Shown here: positions 40,150 through 49,539 of the stretch, piece by piece
How positions within the stretch are numbered: the stretch's first letter is position 1
Layout of the letters: the number at the start of each line of letters is the position of its first letter
Source: Pandoraea pnomenusa
GTDB taxonomy: Bacteria > Pseudomonadota > Gammaproteobacteria > Burkholderiales > Burkholderiaceae
Direction: 5' to 3'
NCBI RefSeq assembly: GCF_000767615.3
Contig: NZ_CP009553.3
Location: 1,178,001 to 1,242,000 of the forward strand
DNA: 64,000 bases
Notes under the pieces: generated by a model
What the model saw: only the letters and a program-made list of their open reading frames with translations
Databases searched by the model: none
What the model was told of the DNA's origin: nothing
Position numbers and translations under genes: made by a program

Positions 40150-40500
40150 TATCGGTGGCGCAATTGCCACGCCCAGACCGGTCGCAGCCGCGGTGTCGCA
40201 AGCGCCGTGGCGATCGCCGCGCATGCCGGCGTCGCGGGTGGGCGGTCCTTTAAACGACCGTTCAAAACCCGGGTTTGAAATCCCCACCGCCCATTGGGTG
40301 CGGGTTTCGGCGCGTTTCGAACGCGGGCTTGAGGGGGGGCGGCGAAACCGTACCGCCTGTCTTCATCCCGTTATTCAAAATACCATTTGCACGACGAATT
40401 AAAGGGTCTGCGAAAGCGCTTGCCTTCCTCGTATAATTCTTCGAATCAAGGATTGACCAGAGAGAGTCCATTCAACCGCTTTCAGGCGAGGAGACCGACA
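40150..40500. other. Intergenic region upstream of the GGDEF-EAL gene
   Basis: 351 bases. Features seen: a near-palindrome around AACCCGGGTT (40267-40276 region), a perfect TATAAT at 40432-40437 that may be the -10 of the downstream gene, although no -35 matches, and GGAGA just before its start. No small gene was convincing. Confidence 0.4.
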
Positions 40501-42699
40501 ATGAAGTGTCCCCCTGTATCGCCGATGGAAACCGAGAGACTCGCGGCGCTGGCTGAATACGGTCTGGGAAGTGACCGTCCGCTGCCGAGTCTCGATGCCG
40601 TTGTCCAGATCGCCGCGCGCATGTTCGACGTGCCGGTGGCCGCGGTCAACATGGTTGGCGATGATCACGTGTTCTTTGCCGCGGCCACGGGGTTTGGTTG
40701 CGAGAATGTCGACATGAGTCGCGACGCCTCGTTCTGCGCACACGCGATTCTCCAGGACGGCGTGATGGTCGTGCCGGACACGCACGCCGACGAGCGTTTC
40801 CACGACAATCCGCTCGTCACCGGCGCCACGAGCGTTCGGTTTTACGCCGGCGTGCCGCTGCTGTCGGTCGGCGGTCATGCGCTCGGGGCGATCTGCATCC
40901 TGGACACGCAACCGAACCCGCACTTCTCCGGCGTGGATCGCGAGCGCCTGCGCGAACTGGCGAAGATGGCGTCCGATCGTCTCGAACTGCGCCGCGTCGA
41001 ATTGTTCATCGAGCGCGACCGGCACACGTTCGCCGAGCCCGAGCGTTGTTCGCCGACGGCCATGATCCGCTTCAGTGCCACCGGTGAAATCCTCGACTGG
41101 AACCAGGCCGCTGCCTCGCTCTATGGCTACGACGTGGCCGAGGGCCGCGGGCGCGCTGTCCTGTCGCTTGTCTCCGATCAAGGGCGAGGGCCGCTGTACG
41201 ACCACTTCGAACAGGCTGTGCTCGCGGGCACGGTCGACGGCATGACCATGCCGGAAAATCTGTTCGGATTGCGTAAGGACGGTACCGAGTTCCCAATGAG
41301 CGTCTCGCTGTTTTGCTGGCGAGAGAACGGCGTGCCGACGTTCAATGCCCACGTGCACGACCTGGGCGTGGCGCGGCGCAAGGCGGACGCGGACCGGCGT
41401 CTGGCAAGCACCGATGCGCTTACGGGTGTGGCGAATCGCGCGCGCTTCTATCGCGACACGGAGGCGGCATCGGTGTGCCGCAACGGCGCCGCCGTGGTGA
41501 TCCTCGATCTCGACGGCTTCAAGGACGTCAACGACACGCTCGGCCACGCGGTGGGCGACGCTATCCTGCGCGAAGTCGCGCGGCGCCTGTGTCGCAGCGT
41601 TCGGCCGATCGATACGGTCGCGCGCGTGGGCGCCGATGAGTTCGGGCTGTTGTTGCCCGGGGTCAGTACGGCCGTCGAAGCGCGGCGTCTTGCGGACGTG
41701 GCGGCTGCCGCGGTGGCCGAGCCGATGGTCGTCGACGGTTTCGACGTGCGGGTCACGGCATGCTGCGGCATCGCGGTCAAGCCCTTGCATGCCATGGAGG
41801 CGTTGCGCCTGATCAGCAATGCCGACCTGGCACTCTCGGGCGCCAAACGGCACGGCCCGGGCCAGGTCTTCGTCTATGTCGACGCGCTGCGCGCGGAGGC
41901 CGTCGAGCGCCGCGTCTACAACATCGAACTGCACCGCGCGGTCAGCGACGGCGAGTTCGTGTTGTTCTACCAGCCGCAGGTGGATTTGCGCGATGGCTCG
42001 CTCACCGGCGCCGAAGCGTTGATTCGCTGGCGACACCCGCAGCGCGGCCTGCTCTCGCCTGCGGCGTTCCTGCCGGCGCTCGAACGCGGGCCGCTCGCGG
42101 CCACCGTCGGCGCGTGGGTGATCGACGAGGCATGCTCGCAGGCCGCGTTCTGGCGCCGCCAGGGCGCGCCGCAGTTCCGAATGGGGGTGAACCTGTTCGG
42201 CTTGCAGTTTCGCGTGGGGAACATCGTCAACGATGTGATGGCGGCGCTGGACCGGCATGGATTGCCGCCCCACGCACTCGAGCTGGAAGTCACCGAGGGC
42301 ATCGTGCTCGAAGACGATGGGGTGCTTCACGCGTTACAGCGCCTTCGCGGGCACGGCGTGGGGATTGCCTTCGACGACTTCGGAACGGGGTATGCCTCGA
42401 TCAGCCAGCTCAGACGCTATCCGCTCAGCCGAATCAAGATCGACCGGTCGTTCGTGCAGGCCATGATGGACGCCGAGCGCGATGCGTCGGTCGTTCGCGC
42501 CCTCGTGGACATGACGCGCAGCTTCGACCTGCGCACGATCGCCGAAGGCGTGGAAACCGTGGCGCAACGCGACACGTTGCGCCGGCTCGGATGCGACGAG
42601 GGGCAGGGGTACCTGTTCGGCATGCCCATGCCCGCGCGTGAGTTCGGCGAGACGTTCGGCGTCGGACAGGGGCCCGAGCGCCGGTGGAGCTTCGCATGA
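40501..42699 (+). CDS. GAF-PAS-GGDEF-EAL cyclic-di-GMP signalling protein
   Basis: A 732-residue cytoplasmic protein. A GAF domain (about 15-165, FCAHAILQDGVMVVPD) and a PAS domain (about 180-300) precede GGDEF and EAL domains. The GGDEF signature reads GADEF (377-381), with the second Gly replaced, so diguanylate cyclase activity is doubtful. The RxxD inhibitory site RPID (368-371) is kept five residues before it. The EAL domain looks intact: EAL at 505-507, ELEVTEG, FDDFGTGYAS, IKIDRSF and AEGVET. It is thus probably a c-di-GMP phosphodiesterase. ATG 40501 follows GAGGAG. Confidence 0.92.
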   Translation: MKCPPVSPMETERLAALAEYGLGSDRPLPSLDAVVQIAARMFDVPVAAVNMVGDDHVFFAAATGFGCENVDMSRDASFCAHAILQDGVMVVPDTHADERFHDNPLVTGATSVRFYAGVPLLSVGGHALGAICILDTQPNPHFSGVDRERLRELAKMASDRLELRRVELFIERDRHTFAEPERCSPTAMIRFSATGEILDWNQAAASLYGYDVAEGRGRAVLSLVSDQGRGPLYDHFEQAVLAGTVDGMTMPENLFGLRKDGTEFPMSVSLFCWRENGVPTFNAHVHDLGVARRKADADRRLASTDALTGVANRARFYRDTEAASVCRNGAAVVILDLDGFKDVNDTLGHAVGDAILREVARRLCRSVRPIDTVARVGADEFGLLLPGVSTAVEARRLADVAAAAVAEPMVVDGFDVRVTACCGIAVKPLHAMEALRLISNADLALSGAKRHGPGQVFVYVDALRAEAVERRVYNIELHRAVSDGEFVLFYQPQVDLRDGSLTGAEALIRWRHPQRGLLSPAAFLPALERGPLAATVGAWVIDEACSQAAFWRRQGAPQFRMGVNLFGLQFRVGNIVNDVMAALDRHGLPPHALELEVTEGIVLEDDGVLHALQRLRGHGVGIAFDDFGTGYASISQLRRYPLSRIKIDRSFVQAMMDAERDASVVRALVDMTRSFDLRTIAEGVETVAQRDTLRRLGCDEGQGYLFGMPMPAREFGETFGVGQGPERRWSFA

Positions 42700-42723
42700 G
42701 CGCGCGGCGCGGCGCCAGGGTGC

Positions 42724-43140
42724 TCACGCGGCCGATTTCGCCCCCTGGATCATCTTCCAGCCGTTGCCGGCCGGGTCCCGGAAGCCGGCGTCGACGCTGC
42801 CGTATCGGTCGACTGGCGCCTGCGTGAATTCCACGCCGCTCGCCTTCATCCGGTTGTAGCTCTCGCGGCAGTCGTCCACGTACATCACGAGCGGCGGCAT
42901 CGCACCCTTGGCCACCATCGCGTCGAGTGCGCGCGCCGTCGCGTCGTCGTGAATGGGGGGGCCGGGCCGGAACAGCCCGAGCTGGAACGACGGCTGATCC
43001 GGGTGTTGCACCGTCAGCCACCGATAGGGGCCATTGCGCACGTCCGTATGAACGCGAAAGCCGAGTTTGTCGACGTAAAACGCGAGGGCCGTATCCTGAT
43101 CGTCGACGTAAAGTCCCACCACACCGATGCCTGAGTTCAT
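42724..43140 (-). CDS. VOC-family (glyoxalase-like) protein
   Basis: A 138-residue protein of the vicinal oxygen chelate superfamily. It starts GVVGLYVDDQDTALAFYVDK and has FRDPAGNGWKMIQ at the end, the two-module beta-alpha layout seen in glyoxalase and bleomycin-resistance proteins. Substrate unknown. Its start overlaps the stop of the upstream AraC regulator as ATGA (43140-43137) with GGAG before it, so both come from one message and the regulator may control it. Confidence 0.88.
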   Translation of the reverse strand: MNSGIGVVGLYVDDQDTALAFYVDKLGFRVHTDVRNGPYRWLTVQHPDQPSFQLGLFRPGPPIHDDATARALDAMVAKGAMPPLVMYVDDCRESYNRMKASGVEFTQAPVDRYGSVDAGFRDPAGNGWKMIQGAKSAA

Positions 43141-43664
43141 GAGCGCTCCTTGGTTGATGTGTCGACTTTACCGTCGCGCATGCGACGGCGCTTCTCCAAA
43201 ACTGCGATGTTGAGATCGGGGCGTTGCGCCGCTTTCAGCACGCAGGCCGGCACGCGATCGAGTTCGTTTCCCGCCTGCCGCGCCGCCACGCGAGCGCTGC
43301 CGGGCGTGTGCCCGGTAATGGCGCGGAAGATGCGGCCGAACGTGCCCACGCTTTCCCAGCCGGTGGCCAGCGCAATGTCGGTGATGCTCAGGTCGGTGTC
43401 GCGCAGCAGGGTGTTCGCCTGCTCGATGCGGCGCGTGAGCAGGTAGCGATGCGGAGGCAGGCCGAAGGCCTGCTTGAACGAGCGCGCGAAATGCGCCTCG
43501 GACGTGCCGCTCACCGCGGCAAGGCGCCGAACCGGCCAGGCTTCGTGCGAGGCGGCGTCCATGCGGTCCTTCGCGCGCAGGAGGCGGCGCAGCAGGGTCG
43601 GGGCTTGCGCCGGCGCGGCGTCTGCGGGCGCCGTGCCGGTGCGGGGGCGTGCGCGTGAGACCAT
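43137..43664 (-). CDS. AraC-family transcriptional regulator (HTH domain only)
   Basis: A 175-residue regulator made almost wholly of the AraC double helix-turn-helix: LAAVSGTSEAHFARSFKQAFGLPPHRYL for the first, then SITDIALATGWESVGTFGRIFRAITGHTPG for the second, matching the AraC signature. It has no sensor domain. Stand-alone AraC domains of this size are like SoxS/MarA or the small regulators next to VOC genes. It lies 28 bases after the heptosyltransferase gene and overlaps the VOC gene. Confidence 0.9.
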   Translation of the reverse strand: MVSRARPRTGTAPADAAPAQAPTLLRRLLRAKDRMDAASHEAWPVRRLAAVSGTSEAHFARSFKQAFGLPPHRYLLTRRIEQANTLLRDTDLSITDIALATGWESVGTFGRIFRAITGHTPGSARVAARQAGNELDRVPACVLKAAQRPDLNIAVLEKRRRMRDGKVDTSTKERS

Positions 43665-43692
43665 GAGATTCGCGATTCGCGTGGGGGGACGC

Positions 43693-45003
43693 CTAGTTTA
43701 TGCCCAACGCCCGGTCCACGGCCGCGAGCACCCTTTCGGGCGTGATCGCCCGCGTGCATTCGAATGCGCGGGGGGTGTCCTTGTGGCGCGGACACCAGTG
43801 AAAGTCGTCGTGGTCGTAGCGCAGCGCGGGATCGTGCCAGCACCCGGTGCAGACCTGCGGCGCGATGACACGGTACGGCGTGTCGAACTCGTTGTGCGGT
43901 AGCGTGAAGCCGGACACGAGCACCGTTGGCGTGCGCATGGTCCATGCGAGCCATGACAGTCCGCTCGACAGTCCGACAAAGGCGCGCGCGTGGGCGAGCC
44001 ATCGCGCCCGTTCGGTCAGCGGCAGATCGCCCGTGGCGTCGATGGCGCCCTCGGGCACCGTCTGCCAGAAATCGCCCTTGCCGTGCCGCGGCTTCTGATC
44101 GATGCACACCACCTCGAACCCGCGTGCGCGCAAGCCTGCCACGACCGTTTCCCAACCCTGCGGGTGGTTCCAGTACTTGCACTGCGCCGTGCTCTGCACG
44201 GCGATGCACACATAGGGTGCCGCCATCGGGCACGACGTGTCCGGCAAGGCGGTTCGCGCATGCGCCTCGCCGTCGTCCACGCCGAGAATGTGCGCGGCCG
44301 TGCGATGCAGGCCCGTTTCCCGAAAGTCGCGCGGTTGCTGGAGGCGCGCCTTGTCGTCGAAGAACAGGCCGACGTTGTAGGTCGCGTAGTACTTGCGTCG
44401 CTCGACCTGGTCCTGCGCCACGAAGTCGACGTCGGGATACGCATCGCGGAACAGCGCGGCAACCCCCGGCGTGACCACGCAGGCGAGGCGGCATCCGTGG
44501 ACATCGGCAAAACGCAGGGCATACGGCAGCCAGCCGAGCACGTCGCCCAGGGCGGCAAGCGGGAACTGGACAAGCACGTCCTGATGCCGGGCGTCGTAAC
44601 GATGCTCGAAGACCACGACGTCGTTCAGCCAGATCGTGATGCCATACGGCACGTAGTACTTCGCGGGGCTGCGCACCACGCCGGAAGACAGCGGGACGTC
44701 GGCGAGCGTGGCGTCGTTGCGCAGATCGCTGATACGCACCCGCCACGGTAGCGGCTGGCCGAAGTCGGGAATCACCACCCGTGCGCCGTCGTTGAAGTCG
44801 TACCGTAGGCCGGCGGGACCGACTTGCGTCGGCAGCAGCGCCGGCGGCAGGAAAATCTGTCGGGGCGACTGCGCGAATGGCCCGACTGGGGCGATCGGGG
44901 CGCCGGACGTGCCGGGCAGGGGCGAGACATCCGCCGCCGACGACGGCGAAGCATCGAGGGAGGGGGGGCGGCAGGCGGGGGTGGGAGACGCGATGTCGTT
45001 CAT
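43693..45003 (-). CDS. Autotransporter O-heptosyltransferase (BAHT/TibC-like)
   Basis: A 436-residue glycosyltransferase of the bacterial autotransporter heptosyltransferase family, which transfers heptose from ADP-heptose to serines of autotransporter adhesins in the cytoplasm. YVCIAVQSTAQCKYWNHPQGWE and LPLTERARWLAHARAFVGLSSGLSWLAW form the GT9-like nucleotide-sugar site. Four cysteines (385, 388, 404, 416) in CTGCW and further on match the family's iron-finger. ATG 45003 was chosen; the first 60 residues are Pro/Ser-rich. No autotransporter gene is in the window. Confidence 0.82.
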   Translation of the reverse strand: MNDIASPTPACRPPSLDASPSSAADVSPLPGTSGAPIAPVGPFAQSPRQIFLPPALLPTQVGPAGLRYDFNDGARVVIPDFGQPLPWRVRISDLRNDATLADVPLSSGVVRSPAKYYVPYGITIWLNDVVVFEHRYDARHQDVLVQFPLAALGDVLGWLPYALRFADVHGCRLACVVTPGVAALFRDAYPDVDFVAQDQVERRKYYATYNVGLFFDDKARLQQPRDFRETGLHRTAAHILGVDDGEAHARTALPDTSCPMAAPYVCIAVQSTAQCKYWNHPQGWETVVAGLRARGFEVVCIDQKPRHGKGDFWQTVPEGAIDATGDLPLTERARWLAHARAFVGLSSGLSWLAWTMRTPTVLVSGFTLPHNEFDTPYRVIAPQVCTGCWHDPALRYDHDDFHWCPRHKDTPRAFECTRAITPERVLAAVDRALGIN

Positions 45004-45161
45004 GGACAACACCTTACGCCAGTCGCTTGCTCGCCGATTTGGCGGCAAACGAGCGAAAAAGGGCGCATTTCGCGAAATTGGCCGGCGTTGCCTTCAAAAG
45101 ACCCTTCCGCGACTTTGTGCTCCTTCCCTGGCCACGGGCCTGCCCGTGCGCGTACCGTCGC

Positions 45162-46133
45162 TCAGGGCGCCCCGGTCATCGACTGGTACTGAGCGCGCAG
45201 GGCCTGGGTGAACAGTCGATGCGTCTCGCGTGGATTCTCGCGACGGGTGAACATCGCCACTGGCGGCAGCGTCCAGGTGAGCGACCACGGCACGATGGCC
45301 ACACCGGCAATGCGCACGAGCTCTTCCGCGATGTCGGCCGGCAGCAGTGACACTGCGCGCTCGCTGCTGGCCAGGAGCTCGCCGGTCAGGCGCGACGAGA
45401 AGCTCTCGACGATGGGCACCGGCGGTACCACGCCCGCATGCAGGAAAAGATCGGAGAGCTGGTCGCGCATGGGCGTATGGGGGGCGCCCATGACCCAGTC
45501 GAGCTCGGCGAGCTGCGCCCATACCGGTGCGCTGCGTCCGAGCCGTGCAGCCAGGCGGCGGCTGGCGACCACGCGCGGCATCTGGTGATGCAGCACCTCG
45601 AACTGCACCTGAGAGAGATCGACGCTGGCGGCGGCGCGCCCGATCACCACGTCGAGCGTGTGGTCGCGCAGTTGCGCCATCAGCGCCTCACTGGTGCCCT
45701 CGTGGAGGGTGACCGTCAGCCGTTGGGGGATCTGCGCGAGTGTTTGCTGGATGGCCGCCGCGAGCGTCTTGCCGGAGATATAGGGAATCACGCCGACCTG
45801 GAGCCTGGCCGCGTGACCGGCCATCACGGCTTCGATGTCGCGGGTCAGATGGTCCAGGTCATGCACCATCGCCTGCGCGCGGGCCAGAACCACGTCGCCC
45901 AGCGGCGTGGGCGTCATGCCGCGCGGGGTGCGGTCGAAGAGCGGGCCGCCGAGCATGCTCTCGAGCTCGGCCAGTGCGCTGGTGACCGCGGGCTGGCTCG
46001 TCGCCATGTGTTCGGCCACCCGCGTGAGCGACCCGTGCTGCTGAATCTGCAGCAACAGCACGAGATGTCGCATCTTGAGCCGAGTGGTCAAGCGCCGGAC
46101 CACTTCCCCGGTATCGAATGGCACCGCCACCAT
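45162..46133 (-). CDS. LysR-family transcriptional regulator (GbpR-like)
   Basis: A 323-residue regulator. The N-terminal winged helix has KMRHLVLLLQIQQHGSLTRV and ATSQPAVTSALAELESMLG; the start MVAVPFDTGEVVRRLTTRLKMRHL is typical of the GbpR/CbnR-like subgroup. The C-terminal domain is a periplasmic-binding fold for a small inducer. It is divergent from maeB with 196 bases between them, which contain a perfect CTTATAAG palindrome (46170-46177). It may control maeB; the inducer is unknown. Confidence 0.9.
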   Translation of the reverse strand: MVAVPFDTGEVVRRLTTRLKMRHLVLLLQIQQHGSLTRVAEHMATSQPAVTSALAELESMLGGPLFDRTPRGMTPTPLGDVVLARAQAMVHDLDHLTRDIEAVMAGHAARLQVGVIPYISGKTLAAAIQQTLAQIPQRLTVTLHEGTSEALMAQLRDHTLDVVIGRAAASVDLSQVQFEVLHHQMPRVVASRRLAARLGRSAPVWAQLAELDWVMGAPHTPMRDQLSDLFLHAGVVPPVPIVESFSSRLTGELLASSERAVSLLPADIAEELVRIAGVAIVPWSLTWTLPPVAMFTRRENPRETHRLFTQALRAQYQSMTGAP

Positions 46134-46329
46134 CTGTCCTGAATCCCCTGGAACCCCCGATATGCCGGGCTTATAAGAAAACGTGATGCCCCCATAGTAA
46201 TTCAGAATCGCCCCCGGCTGGCGGCTGCCTAGAATGGCCTCACCTCTGATGCGACATCGCCGGAGCCGTCGACAGAACGGTTGTGCAGCGCAAACCAGAG
46301 TCGAGACATTCACCGAGGACGACATTGCC
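46134..46329. promoter_or_regulatory. Divergent promoter region of lysR and maeB
   Basis: The 196-base gap holds the palindrome CTTATAAG at 46170-46177 and AT-rich sequence around 46168-46200. Both genes are probably controlled here; exact promoters were not resolved. Confidence 0.35.
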
Positions 46330-48618
46330 ATGAGCACCAACAACGACCACCAGGCCGCCCTGGAATATCACCAGTTCCCGACCCCGGGCAAGATTTCCGT
46401 CACGGCGAGCAAACCGCTCGTCACGCAGCGCGATCTGGCGCTCGCCTACACCCCGGGCGTGGCTATCCCCTGCCAGGAAATCGCGGCGGACCCGGCGGCG
46501 TCGTTCAAGTACACCGGGCGTGGCAATCTGGTCGGTGTGATCACCAACGGCTCGGCCGTGCTCGGTCTGGGCAATATCGGTGCGCTGGCCTCCAAGCCCG
46601 TGATGGAAGGCAAGGCCGTGCTCTTCAAGAAGTTCGCGGGCATCGACGTCTTCGACATTGAAGTCACGGAAAGCGACCCGGACAAGCTCGTCGAGATCAT
46701 CGCAAGCCTCGAAGCCACGTTCGGCGGCATCAACCTCGAAGACATCAAGGCCCCCGAGTGTTTCACCGTCGAGCGCAAGCTGCGCGAACGGATGAAGATT
46801 CCGGTCTTCCACGACGACCAGCACGGCACCGCGATCACCGTGTGCGCCGCGTTCATCAATGGCCTGAAGGTCGTGGGCAAGGACATCCGCGAGGTGAAGG
46901 TCGTCACGTCCGGCGCCGGCGCCGCCGCGCTTGCCTGTATCGACCTGATGCTCGACCTCGGCCTGCCCATCGAGAACGTCTGGGCGACGGACATCGATGG
47001 CGTCGTGTACGAAGGCCGCACCGTCGGCATGGACCCGGACAAGGCCCGCTTCGCCCAAAAGACCGACAAGCGCACGCTTGCCGAAGTGATCGAGGGTGCC
47101 GACGTCTTTCTCGGCTTGTCCGCCGGCGGCGTGCTCAAGCCGGAAATGCTCGCCACGATGGCCGCGCGCCCGCTGATTCTTGCGCTCGCCAACCCGACCC
47201 CGGAAATCTTCCCGGAAGTCGCGCGCGCCGCCCGCGAGGACGTGGTGCTCGCCACGGGCCGTTCGGATTTCCCGAACCAGGTCAACAACGTGCTGTGCTT
47301 CCCCTACATCTTCCGTGGCGCGCTCGACGTAGGCGCCACGACCATCACGCGCAACATGGAAATCGCGGCGGTGCATGCGATTGCCGGGCTGGCGCAGGAA
47401 GAGCCGAACGATTCCGTCGCGACCGCGTATGGCGCATACGATCTCTCGTTCGGGCCGGAATACCTGATTCCGAAGCCGTTCGATTCGCGACTGATCGTGC
47501 GCATCGCGCCGGCCGTGGCGCGCGCGGCCATGGAAGATGGCGTGGCGACGCGTCCGATCACCGATTTCGACGCGTACGCCGACCAGCTCCAGCAGTTCGT
47601 CTACCACTCGGGTGCGTTCATGAAGCCGATTTTCTCGGCCGCGAAGCAACTGGTGCGCGACGGCGGCAAGGCTCGCATCGTGTTCGCCGAGGGCGAAGAA
47701 GAGCGCGTGCTGCGCGCGGTCCAGGTCATCGTCGACGAGAAGCTGGCGCGTCCGATTCTCGTGGGCCGCCCCGAAGTGCTGCTCGCCCGCATCGAGAAGT
47801 TCGGCCTGCGCCTGCGTCTGGGCGAGGACGTCGAAGTCACGAACCCGTACTACGACGAGCGCTTCCACCAATACTGGACGAGCTATTGGGAGCTGCGCTG
47901 CCGAGACGGCATCACCAAGGAAATGGCGCGTGTGGAAATGCGCCGCCGTCTCACGCTGATCGGCGCGATGATGGTGCGCCTGGGCGACGCCGACGGCATG
48001 ATCTGTGGCACGGTGGGCGCGTATCACGATCACCTGCGCTTCGTCGATGAAGTGATTGGCAAGCAGGCTGGCGCGAACACCTACGCCGCGATGAATATCC
48101 TGCTGCTCGACAAACGCACCGTGGCGCTGGTCGACACGCACGTCAACGACGATCCGACGGCCGAACAGATTGCCGAATTCACGCTGGCGGCGGCGCGGCA
48201 GATGTCGTGGCTGAACCTCAACCCGAAGGTGGCGCTGCTCTCGCGTTCGAACTTCGGGTCGGGTAGTGCGGCGTCGGGCACCAAGATGCGTCGCGTGCTG
48301 GAGATGGTCACGGCACAGGCGCCGGAGCTCGAGATCGACGGCGAAATGCACGGCGATTGCGCCCTGGACGAAGGCCTGCGCAGCCGCATCCTGCCGCAAT
48401 CGCGTCTGAAGGGTGCCGCCAACCTGCTGGTGTGCCCGAACGTCGACTCCGGCAACATCGCCTACAACCTGCTCAAGACGGGCGCCGGCAGCAACGTGGC
48501 CGTGGGACCGTTCCTGTTGGGCGTGGGTGCGCCGGTCAACGTGTTGACGTCGAGCTCGACCGTGCGACGCATCATCAACATGACCGCGCTTACGGTCATT
48601 CAGGCCAATCGCGACTGA
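46330..48618 (+). CDS. maeB: NADP-dependent malic enzyme with C-terminal phosphotransacetylase-like domain
   Basis: Decarboxylates malate to pyruvate and makes NADPH. The 762-residue protein has the malic domain (about 15-430) with YTPGVAIPC, KIPVFHDDQHGTAI with the metal Asp pair and the dinucleotide site TSGAGAAALACIDLM. After about residue 440 comes a Pta-like domain (VFAEGEEERVLRAVQVI and MICGTVGAYHDH), as in E. coli MaeB, where it acts in regulation rather than as an acetyltransferase. ATG 46330 gives the regular start; an earlier ATG at 46234 is unlikely. Confidence 0.96.
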   Translation: MSTNNDHQAALEYHQFPTPGKISVTASKPLVTQRDLALAYTPGVAIPCQEIAADPAASFKYTGRGNLVGVITNGSAVLGLGNIGALASKPVMEGKAVLFKKFAGIDVFDIEVTESDPDKLVEIIASLEATFGGINLEDIKAPECFTVERKLRERMKIPVFHDDQHGTAITVCAAFINGLKVVGKDIREVKVVTSGAGAAALACIDLMLDLGLPIENVWATDIDGVVYEGRTVGMDPDKARFAQKTDKRTLAEVIEGADVFLGLSAGGVLKPEMLATMAARPLILALANPTPEIFPEVARAAREDVVLATGRSDFPNQVNNVLCFPYIFRGALDVGATTITRNMEIAAVHAIAGLAQEEPNDSVATAYGAYDLSFGPEYLIPKPFDSRLIVRIAPAVARAAMEDGVATRPITDFDAYADQLQQFVYHSGAFMKPIFSAAKQLVRDGGKARIVFAEGEEERVLRAVQVIVDEKLARPILVGRPEVLLARIEKFGLRLRLGEDVEVTNPYYDERFHQYWTSYWELRCRDGITKEMARVEMRRRLTLIGAMMVRLGDADGMICGTVGAYHDHLRFVDEVIGKQAGANTYAAMNILLLDKRTVALVDTHVNDDPTAEQIAEFTLAAARQMSWLNLNPKVALLSRSNFGSGSAASGTKMRRVLEMVTAQAPELEIDGEMHGDCALDEGLRSRILPQSRLKGAANLLVCPNVDSGNIAYNLLKTGAGSNVAVGPFLLGVGAPVNVLTSSSTVRRIINMTALTVIQANRD

Positions 48619-48695
48619 CGCGACCGGCGCGACTGACGTGCGCACGGTGCTGGCACCCGGCACGCGCGCGCCGTTTCGTCATCCCCCGAACGCAA

Positions 48696-48723
48696 AACGC
48701 CGACGCTCACGAGCGTCGGCGTT
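48696..48723 (-). terminator. Terminator of the YXWGXW gene
   Basis: A perfect 13-bp stem, AACGCCGACGCTC with GAGCGTCGGCGTT and a two-base loop. Read on minus it is followed by TTTTGCG, so it should stop the minus-strand gene. It also lies about 80 bases after maeB. Confidence 0.75.
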
Positions 48724-48803
48724 CCGGTTACCGCAAGGTTGCGCCGCCATGGGAGGCGACGTCGACGTCACTGAAGTGGCGCAAGCCACCGCCGAGAGAC
48801 GGG

Positions 48804-49202
48804 TCAACCGTGGTAACGGTCGTGGTCCTGTTGGTGATCGTCGTGGCGATCCCGTCCCCAGCCGCGGCGTCCACGGTCATCGCGGCCCCGGTCGTCGTGC
48901 CCCCAGCCGCCGCGATCAAGCTGCCAGCCACGCGGCCCCTGATGCCAGGCTGGGGCGCGATAGGCATAGCCCGGACGCGCACGTTCCCAGTGCCCGCCGC
49001 GCCATTCGTGACGGTGGCCGTCCCAGTCCCAGAAGCCCGGTGCCCACACATAACCGGCGCGAGGCGGCGGCACCGGCTCGTAACGCGGCGGCGGCGGCGC
49101 ACCGATGCTGATCGACACGCCCACCTGAGCGTGGGCCGGTGCGACGGCAATGCCGCCGAGCGTGGCGGCCACGAGTGCGATGGTCAACGTTAGTTTTTTC
49201 AT
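48804..49202 (-). CDS. Secreted YXWGXW-repeat protein
   Basis: A 132-residue small exported protein. The first 25 residues are a signal peptide (MKKLTLTIALVAATLGGIAV ending AHA). The mature part is Pro- and Trp-rich with GYVWAPGFW and a nearby WRGGHW, the repeat type that defines the family, then a His/Asp/Arg/Gly-rich tail. The tail suggests metal or polymer binding, but no role is known. AAAGGGGGC before the ATG acts as ribosome site. Confidence 0.85.
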   Translation of the reverse strand: MKKLTLTIALVAATLGGIAVAPAHAQVGVSISIGAPPPPRYEPVPPPRAGYVWAPGFWDWDGHRHEWRGGHWERARPGYAYRAPAWHQGPRGWQLDRGGWGHDDRGRDDRGRRGWGRDRHDDHQQDHDRYHG

Positions 49203-49539
49203 TTTCGCCCCCTTTGAAAGCGATGTCTTGGTACGCCTTCATCGTACGAGCGAAGGGCGAGGAGGCGAAGCAAATAGTCGTAAGAAAGTGTTGGAATTGT
49301 TTCTTTCCCTTTCCTGAAACGTCGAATTGGCGCGGCTTTCCGGCGTTCGTCCCCCCAGTCGATATTCGGCCTGTCGCTGGGGGCGAAGGGCGCCGCGACA
49401 CGGCGAACGGCACGCTCCGCCGGTGCCGCACGCGCCATCGCCATGGTTCGACATGAGGGGACGGATCGGGATCCGCCGGGAATCCATCGGCGTGCCGGAA
49501 CGCTTGCCGTGGCGCTCATGGACTCGCTGCGCTCGCGCT
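49203..49539. other. Intergenic region upstream of the YXWGXW gene
   Basis: 337 bases containing the minus-strand promoter region of the YXWGXW gene and the space after the tautomerase gene. No terminator, small gene or repeat was found. Confidence 0.35.

Noticed and set aside
40265..40277. Palindrome around AACCCGGGTT as an attachment or operator site.
   Set aside because: The flanking arms differ by one base, there is no repeat copy in the window and no integrase, so I could not assign a role.
46330..48618. Phosphotransacetylase activity for the C-terminal domain of MaeB.
   Set aside because: In known MaeB proteins this domain is regulatory and lacks acetyl-transfer activity; nothing here suggests otherwise.
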